A DNA stretch of 64,000 bases from Acanthamoeba castellanii str. Neff (taxonomy: Eukaryota > Discosea > Longamoebia > Acanthamoebidae), in NCBI RefSeq assembly GCF_000313135.1, contig NW_004457654.1, positions 944,730-1,008,729 on the forward strand, written 5' to 3'. Both the position numbers and the translations under genes were made by a program. The notes beneath the pieces are model-generated. The model had not been told where the DNA came from. It did no database searches and saw only the letters and a list, made by a program, of their open reading frames with translations. Every line of letters begins with the position of its first letter. Positions within the stretch are counted from its first letter, which is position 1. Positions 10,639-19,828 of this stretch are shown in pieces.

Positions 10639-11739
10639 ATGCAGTACCCATTCACCACTCCGGAACGCTTGGGCCTGTTCATCTTCGCCGGAGTGATGAT
10701 AATGCTGCTCTTCTTCTTCACTCCCACTTCTCCCTTCATCGGGTCTTCGTCACCACCCCCTCCACCTCCCCCACCCACCGCATGGCCCTCCTCAGATCCA
10801 CTCCCTCGGCTGCTTCCCTTCGCCTCCTACTCCCTTCCACCTGGCAACAACCCCCCGGCGCTCCCGCGGCTGCTTCACTTCGCCTACTGCCGTCCGCCTG
10901 GCAACAACCCCCCGGCGCTCCCTTTCGCCAAATGGATTGGCATGACCTCGGCCGTGGCCCAGCTGCGACCCACGCGGATCCTTCTCCACACCGAAGTCGG
11001 TGCGACGCCCTTGGGCTTCTGGTGGGACCAGTTCGCCGAGGCCCACAAGGAGCTGCTACAGGTGGTCGAACACGACCCGGTGACGTCGGTCTACGGCCAC
11101 CCGGTCCATGTGATGGCCCACAAGACCGACGTGCTGCGGCTCGACGCGCTCTACAACCACGGCGGGGTCTACCTCGACTTGGACGTACTCGTCTTCCGCG
11201 ACTTCCTGCCGGCCCTCAACGATCACCTGCGACAGCACCCGGAGCAAGACGCGGTGCTGATACAGGAGCGCGACGGGCGCGTGAGCCTAGGCAACGCGAT
11301 CATCATTTCGCGCCCGTTCTCCAAGTTCATCGCCCTGTGGAAGAGCAACTACCACGACTTCAACGACAACCAGTGGTCCGCCCACTCGACCGCACTGCCG
11401 CGCAAACTGGCCCAGACCGAGCCCGGCGCGAGCCTGCTCCACCAGCTGCCCAGCACGGCCTTCTACAACCCCGACTGGGACGAGGCGCTCAAAGACCAGG
11501 TGGGCAGCAAGCTCTTCCTCGAGGAGCTGAAACCTGGTGAAGCGGGGCGCTATGACTTTGAGGCCGCCGGTGCCTTGGGGTGGCACTGGTGGGGCCACAT
11601 CATCGCTCGCCAGCTGGACACCTGGACGCCCTGCCTGCTCGTTGCGCAGGCCAACAGGACTGTCATCAGCCGTCTTATGGGGCGCTATGTCAGCGACGAG
11701 CTGTGCCAACGCTGGCGGGCATCGCAAAAAACTGCATAA
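10639..11739 (+). CDS. GT32-like glycosyltransferase (DXD type II membrane protein)
   Basis: A single exon gives 366 residues from ATG 10639. This start is chosen because it gives a short cytoplasmic tail and then one membrane anchor (LFIFAGVMIMLLFFF), the usual Golgi type II layout. A Pro-rich stem follows, then the catalytic domain with RLLHFAY at its start and the donor-binding core HGGVYLDLDVLV, whose DLD is the metal-binding DXD motif. This matches the sugar-binding region containing DXD of Och1/GT32-type enzymes, which transfer a sugar from a nucleotide donor in the Golgi. The stem includes an in-frame tandem duplication (10801-10917). Acceptor and sugar cannot be read from the sequence. 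An upstream extension to 10369 is open but unlikely. Confidence 0.82.
   Translation: MQYPFTTPERLGLFIFAGVMIMLLFFFTPTSPFIGSSSPPPPPPPPTAWPSSDPLPRLLPFASYSLPPGNNPPALPRLLHFAYCRPPGNNPPALPFAKWIGMTSAVAQLRPTRILLHTEVGATPLGFWWDQFAEAHKELLQVVEHDPVTSVYGHPVHVMAHKTDVLRLDALYNHGGVYLDLDVLVFRDFLPALNDHLRQHPEQDAVLIQERDGRVSLGNAIIISRPFSKFIALWKSNYHDFNDNQWSAHSTALPRKLAQTEPGASLLHQLPSTAFYNPDWDEALKDQVGSKLFLEELKPGEAGRYDFEAAGALGWHWWGHIIARQLDTWTPCLLVAQANRTVISRLMGRYVSDELCQRWRASQKTA
10801..10917 (+). repeat. In-frame tandem duplication in the glycosyltransferase stem
   Basis: Units 10801-10860 (60 bp) and 10861-10917 (57 bp) are nearly identical, each encoding RLL-x-FA...PPGNNPPALP. The second copy leads directly into the catalytic domain and is probably the ancestral one. 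Confidence 0.85.
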
Positions 11740-11824
11740 AAAAATAATAATATCGTTGCCTTGCTGCGTTACAAGTTTGTTTTTAGGTTTAATTAATTAT
11801 AACATGTTAACATGCTAATTATTA

Positions 11825-14800
11825 TTACTTACGCGGTGTGAGGGAGAGTGCGGGGCGCTTGTTGAGGAGGTCGGTCTGGCTGTGGAGCGGCAGGTCGACG
11901 CCGCGCACGTCGAGGTGGGCGAGGTGGACGCACTTCTCGAGCAGCGCCAGCAGCGTGGGCGCGCCCACACCCTGCGTCCGCGCAATGCACAGACGCCGCA
12001 GCTCCGGGCATCGGTCCGCGATCAAGTCCAGGAACACAGCTCCTGCGCCCAGCACCACACCACCGAATTACATTCAACACACGCCACACGCCACACGCAC
12101 CACCGTACACGCGCACATTCAGCCCACGCAACACGCACGACACGACGACACGACACGCGCATACCACCGGGAAATATGTGGCCGGAGAGATCGAGCGAGG
12201 TGAGGCTCATCGAGTGCCGCTTGTCGTCGCCGGCGATGTGGTCCACCACCCACTGCCGCCTCTTCGTCTCCGCCTCCGCCTCCCGCTGCTCCGACTCGTC
12301 GCCCGCTGTCGCCCGTCGCCGCCGCTGTCGCTGCTGGGCCTCCAGGAGCACCCGCTCGCGCTCGCCGAACTTGCGCTGGCGCTCCTCGTAGTAGTCGATG
12401 GTGCTGCTTCGCCACGGCAGCTGCGGCTTGAGAAAGGCCGGGTCGGTTTCGTCGCGCGTGTCGCCCTCGCGCCGAGCAAACACGAGCGTGTCGAGCCGCG
12501 GCAGAAAGTGGTAGCACGAAAGCAGCACGTCGCGCAGGCGCGCGTTGGCGTGGGAGAGGTCGAGGCGCCGCAGGGCCGGCATGGAGATGAAGGCCTCGAT
12601 CAGGCTGAACGGGCTGGCCCACTCGGTGACCCCCAGCGTCAGCGATTCGAGCCCGCGCAGCACCTGGCGGGCCGGCGCGTTGGCCTCGAAGCGCTCGATC
12701 GACCGCAGGAACGTCGCGCGGTGGGTTAGCACCTTGTCCAGCTCCAGCTGCGTGAAGACCTAATCGCGACATATATAGCAACATATCATCAATATGTTAG
12801 CAATATAATATGCGATGAATATGTTGGGAATATGAGTGTTGTCCGCACCTTCGCCTGGTCGTCGGGCCTCTTGCCGCGGAGCAGCTGGTCACGGATCTGG
12901 GCGAGGAGGGGTGGCAGATGGGCCGAGCGGATGGGGAAAACGTAGCGGCAGCCGGGCAGGAAGGACAGGTGGCTCATGTCCATCTGCGTCACGCCGCGCA
13001 ACGACGCGTGCGGCACCATCGAATAGTGGAACGCCTTCAGGCTCGGACACTGTGGCAGCACCACCTACGCACGCACACACCGCACACGCACGTATCGCAC
13101 ACATTCTTGAGCACGCCACGCTCCATCACGACGAAGACGAAGACGGAGGCGATCGATGAAGAAAAGAGGAACCTCTTCGAAGGTGCCGTTGGAGATGCGC
13201 GGGCATTGGCGGAGGGAAAGGAGCGTGAGGCACGGGCAGAGCTGCCCCTCGAGCGGACCCAACAGGTCTGGGATTGGGGTTGGGGTTGGGGTTTGCGTTT
13301 GCGAGCAGAAAGCAAGGTCAGCCGCGGGCGTACCCTGCAGGAATTCGCGCGTGACGTAGTTGCACCCGTCGAGGATAAGCGTCTCCAATCGCTGATTGGC
13401 CAGTCTACACTCACCCACACACAAACACACAAGACACACACACACGACACACACGACACACGACACGACACAAAAGGTGGAAGATTGTGATCAGCATGAG
13501 GTGCACGTGGTGAGAGTGGCATGTGGTGAGCGTGTGGCATGTGACGTTTGCTGTGTGCGCTATGGAGCACCTGTCGGGTGGTACGGGAGGGAAGTCGCGG
13601 TTGTTGGAAAACAACTTGTTGCCAACCTCAGCCGCATCCAGCACCTGTAGTGGCGCACGTTCGATTCTTACTCCTAACTTTTGTCTTTCTTCACATCTTC
13701 CACTGCAAACAGGTGCGCGCGCGCGTACCTGGAGTCGTTTGGCCAGACGCGCAAGGTCGAGCAGGCCGTCCACGTGAATGTTCGTACAGCCGGCGATCCG
13801 CACCACCTCCAGCTGGGTGCAGCGACGACCTGCTCGACGTGGGCCAGGCGGTGGTGAGGTGGTGAGTGGCGGAAGGAAGGAAGAAAGAAAGAAAGGGCGA
13901 CGGGGATGCCGGGGGGGCGGGGCGGACCGAGGAGGTGGAGGGCGTTGTGGGTGACGCTCTGGCAGCGCCTGGCGGAGAACTCGGCCAGCTTGGGGCAGCC
14001 GTCGGCCACCACGGCTACGCCCATGTCGCCCACTTGGGCACAGTCGTCGATCACCAGTCGAGTCAACTTATGAGTGGGGAAACGAAGGAAGAATTTAAGT
14101 CAGGCCACGACACACGACACACGACACACGACACGAACCTGCAGACACTTGGCAATGCTTTCGGATAGGCTGAAGTTGGTGATGCGGACCGCGCGGCTGA
14201 GGTTGATCTCCTTCAATCGCGGGCACAAGTGGCCCACCTGCGTGATGTGCTCGTCGCGCGTCTTGTTGGCCTTGCTGCTGCTGCTGCTGCCTAACGACCG
14301 CGAGGAGACCAGCCCGGAGAGGTCGAGCGAAGTGAACTCGTCGTCGAGCAGCGCGCTCAGGTGCTCGGGGAAGAGCAGGTGCAGGTCGGTCACCAGGTAG
14401 TCCAGTATCTTCTGTCGCATCTGCAACGGGTAGCCCGCCAGGCTTTCGTAGCGCAGCAGCGACTCGCCCAGCACCTGTCACACACACACCACACACACAC
14501 CACACACACACACCACGATATACACGCATTGTTTGCATTCTGTACGTACACCACCGCACACGCATCACCGCACACACACGCATACGTCTACCCGCCACCG
14601 CACACGATCTGCGCATGCAGGGTACTGACCTTGACGCACAGGGTGTGGAGGGGCTCGACGTGGGTGGAGCGGGCGCCGGGCCGGGCCTTGCGCAGGGCCA
14701 GCTTGCGGGCAAACAACTCCTCGATGTCCGCCAGGCCGTGACGCATCGCCTTCGGCGGCTTGATCCCGACCCGCTTGAGCCACCGCGTGAACGGAGTCGG

Positions 14801-15964
14801 ACCATCTAACGTACCCACCACCCAGTTAGCCTGATGATGACGATGACGACGACGACGATGATGATGACGATGATGATGATGTAGGTGGTGATGATGAAGG
14901 CGGTGATGATGAAGGCGGTGATGATGAAGGCGGTGATGGTACCGGCCATGGCTCGGCGGGCATCTTCGAGGGCTTCCGCTTCAGCGCGGGCAGCGACGAG
15001 GGCCTCCTGGGCCGCGCGCTCGGCCTCCTCCTTCTGCTGCTGCTTGAGGCTCACGACGCGGTCGGTGTACGAGTCCAGCCACTCCTGGGCTATTGGGACC
15101 AGAGCAGACACCCGCACGTTTCTGACCGCCTGCCGCCAACCTCAATCAGGGTGTGTGTCGTGTGTCATGTGCCGTGCGTGCTGTGTGTGCCGTGCGTGCC
15201 GTGTCGTGTCGTCACCTGCTCTTGCAGCATGCTGGTAACGGAGGTGCTGTACAGCTCGTCGCTTGGCTCCGGTTGGGTGCCCGCGGCAGTCGAGACGGAT
15301 GCGTCGCCTGCTGACCCACTCGACTCGCGCGAGGTCAGCACCGCACTGACCCGGGGCGGCGCGGGCGGGTAGTCCTGCGGCAGCACGAACGCGAGAAGCA
15401 GCTCCGCTGCAGCGAAGTTGTAGAACGCCGCCACGACGCGCACATCAGCCACCACAAACCACAGCAACAACCAAGAGAGCAAAAACTGTGTGTGATGTGT
15501 GTGGTCAAAGAACCTCGACCCGATCGGAGCGTGACGTGCCACTCCTCGGTCTCGGTTGTTGTTGAGGCGAGGCTCCACTGCGCCGCGAGCTTCTGCGCCT
15601 CTCGCCGCCTCTGCTTGGCCGCCGTAGCCGCTGCATTGCTCGGCCTGCGCCCCTCGCTAGCGCCGCTTGGCCGCTTGCCACCCTTCACGTAAAATTAAAT
15701 AAAGTGAATAAAATAAAATAAAATAAAATGGTGGGCGGGCTGGAGACCCACCTTGGCCTGGCGGACGCTGGGGATGAAGGCAGCGAGAAGCCATGTGTCC
15801 GTGGTGGGCGGCTGCAGGTCGTGGGCCTCACCATCTTCTGTCTCGGCCGGGTCCCTGTGCTCTTCTTCCCAATCTTCTCCATACTCGTCGTCCTCACAGG
15901 CGTGGTCATCCTCCTCCCCCTGGTCGTAGAGATAACGCTGGCCACTGCCCAGCCACCTCGACAT
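11825..15964 (-). CDS. Large RWD-like / coiled-coil / leucine-rich-repeat protein
   Basis: This is a multi-exon gene read from ATG 15964 to TAA at 11825-11827. The N-terminus is very acidic (DQGEEDDHACEDDEYGED). An RWD-like segment follows, with LAFVLPQDYPPAPPRVSAVL as its YPxxxP core, then a Glu/Ala/Gln coiled coil (LKQQQKEEAERAAQEALVAA). A TPFTRWLKRVG segment resembles the end of RWD proteins. The rest holds irregular LRRs of the cysteine-containing/AMN1 type: LTSLDLSGHI, LKEINLSRAVRITN, LTRLVIDDCAQVGD and LRRLCIARTQGVGA. A second charged coiled coil (RQRKFGERERVLLEAQQRQRR) interrupts them. LRRs of this kind usually bind protein partners, often as ubiquitin-ligase adaptors, but no F-box is visible. 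The RWD call is moderate and two 5' junctions are unverified. Confidence 0.65.
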
Positions 15965-16177
15965 CTTGTTTTTGTTTTTGTTTTGTTTTTTCGGATCTGT
16001 TTGAAAATTTGCGCTTTGCGCAGGGCCGCTTCAAATTTTGGAGGTCTTAACGGGCAACTCCGCCCTCTTTGGGGACCCTTGTGCGCGACTGTCCCGTCAC
16101 ACGCTCGCCCCTCGGTTGTTCTTTCTTCCAAAGGAGCGAGCTGCCTCTGGATTATATTTTATTTTTTCTTCGTCAGG

Positions 16178-19102
16178 ATGTCAGCTGAGCAGACTGCCCG
16201 CGAGCGACTGGGCGGCTTCATCGGTTCGTCTCATTTCGCCTTTTTATAAATGAGTTTTAATCACCATATTCCCAGCAACGCGTTACTGGGATTATAAACG
16301 TTTTTTACTTTCTTTTTTTAACCATGCTTCCCCCTTTTTTAAACAGATGATTTGGAGATCGTATGGAACATCCAATTTGCCGACCTCTCCTTTGGTGAAC
16401 AGATCGCCGTTGGTGCGTTTACATTTGATTTTATTTCTATTTGCCCTTTTTTTGTCGCGTGTGGTTGTCATGTTGTTTGACGTCGTTCGATGCGTTGCAG
16501 GTGCCTACGGTAGTATCCACAGGTGTGTAGGCAGCCGTCATCATCATCTCACCTTCGCCTTTGTGGTCTACGCACTGACGCTGCGTGAGGTCGTTACGTG
16601 GAACTGATCGCGCACACGCACACCCACCACACCACACTACAGGGGCAAGTACCTGGGTCTGCAGGTGGCCATCAAGACCGTGTTCCCCGTGGCCAACGAC
16701 GAAGACGCCGAAATGAACTTCCTCTACCTCCAGAGGGAGATCAACATTCTCAAGTATTACGCTCTCTCATGGCTACCCGCTTGCGCTCTGCTCCTCTCTC
16801 ACACGACGCACGCACGCACACACGCACGACCACGCACGACCACGCACGACCGCACACGCACGCGCGCCGATCTCTACGCTGCAGGGGAGTGCGACACCCG
16901 GGCATCGTGCAGTTCATTGGCATCTCGCACGATCACACCAACGATCTTATTCACATCGTCACCGAGGTCCCTCCACCACTGTCACGCTCTCCCTTGATTC
17001 ATTTCTCAACTTTAACGCAAATCTCACACGTGTCGTGTGTGTCGTGTGTGTCGTGTGTGTCGTGTGTCGTGTGTGGTGACCGGTACTAGTATGTGAAAGC
17101 CGGTGATCTGCGTCAGCGTCTCAAGAACCGCAGCATTCGGTTGACGTGGCGGGACAAGGCGCAGCTGGCCTTTGAGCTCGCCTGCGCCATGGCCTACCTC
17201 CACTCCAAGAACATCATTCACCGCGATCTCAAGGCCAAGAACTGCCTGGTATCGTGTTTTACTCACATGCCACCACTACACGACACACACGACACACGAC
17301 ACAACACGACACACGGTAATTGACACATGCACGCGTGGCTGTGCGCGCTTATATGCAGGTAAGCGACCGGGGAGAGGTCAAGCTTTGCGATTTTGGTTTC
17401 GCGCGTATCGCTGAACGAACCCCGCGGCCCATGACTCTCTGCGGTACCGACCACAAAAAATAAAAATAACCATGACAATGGCAATAATAAACGATAATCA
17501 TAAAAACTATTATTATTTCATTTTTTACTTACGTGTTGTGCGTGCGTGGACCCAGGAACGGAGGATTGGATGGCGCCCGAGATCATCGTGGGCGAGCCGT
17601 ACTCGTTCGCCGCGGACGTGTTCTCCTACGGCATCGTGCTCATCGAAATCATCACCCGCAAGAAGATCACCGAAGAAATACAGCGAAAGTACGGACACCA
17701 TTCGTTCTTGCCACACGCACACGCACACGCACACGCACACGCACACGCACACGCACACGCACACGCGTATATGGCGACACTCATCTATCACCGATCACCC
17801 GCACAGACCCGAGGAAGCGTTCGGGCTGGACGTGCAGGGCTTCCTGTCGATCATCCCCACTGACACCCCACCCGAGTTCAAGGACGCCGTCATCGGTACA
17901 CTCTAAATAATTCAAAAAATAATTCAAATAATACTTACTCATATTCTGTTCTATTTTATTTTAGAGTGCTGCATGTACGATCCGCTGGGCAGGTACACAT
18001 TCCTCCGTTTCAATTACAATTGATTTATTATTTATTTTATTTAATGAATCTGCCGTCGTCTTCGCGTCTGCGCTACCCCCCCCCCAAACCCACGGCAGAC
18101 CCACCTTCGAGTCCCTGGTGGAGCATTGGGACGTCACCATCCAGGCGTGGGACAAGGAGAGGGAGGAGAAGGAAGCCCTCCTCTCGCCCAAGTCGCCGCG
18201 CGAATCTCGTACGACACACGACACACAACACAACACGACACACGCGACACACTCTCAAGACAAACCATTTCATGCGTGTGTCGTGTGTGTCGTGGTGTGT
18301 CGCGTGTCGTGTGTGTCGTGTGACAGTGGGCTCTTCGCCGTCGCGTGGAGCCTTGGATCGCTTCAGGCAGCAGGCTATCAACCTTCGCAAGGAAGTCCTG
18401 GAAAACGTGCGCTACCCCCCCCCCACGCACTGCGCACGCACCTCTCTTCACGCTCGCTTATCACGAATTGTGTGCGTGTCGTGTCGTGTCGTGTCGTGTC
18501 GTGTCGTGTCGTGTCGTGTCGTGTCGTGTCGTGTGCCTGTGTCATGTGTCGCGGGTGGGGCGAGAGCAGGGTACGATCAGGCAGAGGCAGGGCATGCACA
18601 TCGAGGTGGAGAACCGGAAGCGGAACCCGACCATCCTCAAGCCCGTCGCCACCAAGGAGAAGAAGTCCATGCTTGTCCGCCCCTCCACCCAAAACAGGTA
18701 CGCACACGCACACGCACACGCACACGCGCACGCGCACCGCCGCACACGCAACACGACACGTGCACACCACCGCACACGACACGAGGCGGTGATCTGAGGA
18801 GGCGTGTGCGGCGACAGGGCGACGACGGCGAAGAAGGTGATGGGCCAGCAGTTGGTCGACGCCTTCGCCGAGAATCTGCAGCGCATCCGGCAGCAGCGCT
18901 CTTCCGTTAGGGGACGCGAAGGTACGCGTGTGTCGTGTGTCGTGTGGTGCGTGTGCCGTGTGTCCCTATTTACTCAGTGCTGTTCGCTTGCGCAGACAAC
19001 AGGCTGGTGCCCAAGGAGAAAACCGTGACGCCCGAGCCAACCAACAAAACCGGCTGGAAGAAGGCCGAGCTGCCGGTCCCGCCCAAGAAGTCCGCAAGCT
19101 GA
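16178..19102 (+). CDS. TKL-group protein kinase (LIMK/TESK-like catalytic domain)
   Basis: About 14 exons encode roughly 480 residues. The kinase domain spans about residues 20-285. Visible motifs are the Gly loop (VGAYGSIHRG), the VAIK lysine, HRDLKAKN, CDFGFAR, and GTEDWMAPE at the end of the activation segment. HRDLKAKN and the WMAPE form point to the tyrosine-kinase-like group, close to LIMK/TESK kinases. The C-terminal third is basic and Ser-rich with helical stretches (RFRQQAINLRKEVLEN) and no named domain. Start ATG 16178 opens the first in-frame exon; stop TGA is at 19100-19102. Introns carry (CACACG)n and (GTGTC)n arrays. It is divergent from the RWD/LRR gene across about 210 nt. Confidence 0.9.
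17712..17766. repeat. Intronic (CACACG)n hexamer microsatellite
   Basis: Nine near-perfect copies of CACACG fill most of one intron of the TKL kinase gene. Confidence 0.95.
18476..18534. repeat. Intronic (GTGTC)n pentamer microsatellite
   Basis: About 12 copies of GTGTC lie in an intron of the TKL kinase gene, in the same orientation as the array at 1508-1578. Confidence 0.95.
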
Positions 19103-19274
19103 TCCCCGCGCCGCGCACCGGCACATGCACGCACTACACCGCACCGCACGCGCCCAGTGTACCAATACAAACCACTCCCCGTCGCTTTATTTTTATTGTG
19201 CATTTTATTATTTATTTATTATTTATTTGTGTTTGATTATAATTTATTTGTGTTTTTATTTAGCTTTTGTGCCG

Positions 19275-19652
19275 TTATTGGAGGACGATGTCGGTACCGC
19301 GAAGGCGACAGTTGCACGAGCGTAGTGCAGCGCCGCTCAAGCGCTTCGGGCAGTTGGGCGTGTGTTGGCTCGCCGCGGCGGGGTGGTGCGCCAAGCGGCG
19401 GTGGGCAGCCCTTCGCTTGGCCGCGCGTCCCTTGGGTGCCTTGGCCGCCTTCGCCGGCTGCGCCACCACCTTGGGCGTCCTTTTCCTCACCCGGCCGGCT
19501 CGCATCAGAGTGCCCGAGCAACAAGGACATGATCCAGACGTTGCCATCCTCCTGGCTTCGCGCCGGCTGATGCGTGGTGGGTTGGCAGTCCTCTCCATCG
19601 TCTCTCGCTGGGGTGTTTGTTGTGCTGTTGTGTGCTGTGCGCGCCCCCACAT
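19275..19652 (-). CDS. Small basic Ala/Lys/Arg-rich protein (hypothetical)
   Basis: One uninterrupted frame ends at TAA 19275-19277. It could start at ATG 19652 or, more likely, ATG 19598, giving about 107 residues. Codon third positions are strongly G/C, as in real genes here. The protein is very basic with runs of Ala-Lys (KVVAQPAKAAKAPKGRAAK), so it resembles a nucleic-acid-binding or histone-tail-like protein in composition only. A CPCC and two further cysteines are present. The antisense frame is also open, so this call is uncertain. Confidence 0.35.
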   Translation of the reverse strand: MWGRAQHTTAQQTPQRETMERTANPPRISRREARRMATSGSCPCCSGTLMRAGRVRKRTPKVVAQPAKAAKAPKGRAAKRRAAHRRLAHHPAAASQHTPNCPKRLSGAALRSCNCRLRGTDIVLQ

Positions 19653-19828
19653 TCTCTTCGCTTAAACATGCGGATAAAAAAAGGAGTTAATGTGCCAATG
19701 GGAACAGCATGTAGTGAGTCACCTAAAAAAGACTGTGCTGTTACCCAGTGGAAAATATTTTACAATAAAAATTCCAAGAACCAAACAAAAAAGCTAATCA
19801 TGTCTTCGGAGCGAGGAGCAGCAGCCTC

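Noticed and set aside
11700..11832. GTAAGT at the end of the LRR gene as a splice donor leading into the glycosyltransferase region
   Set aside because: The TAA follows at once and the only downstream acceptor would fall inside the oppositely oriented glycosyltransferase exon.
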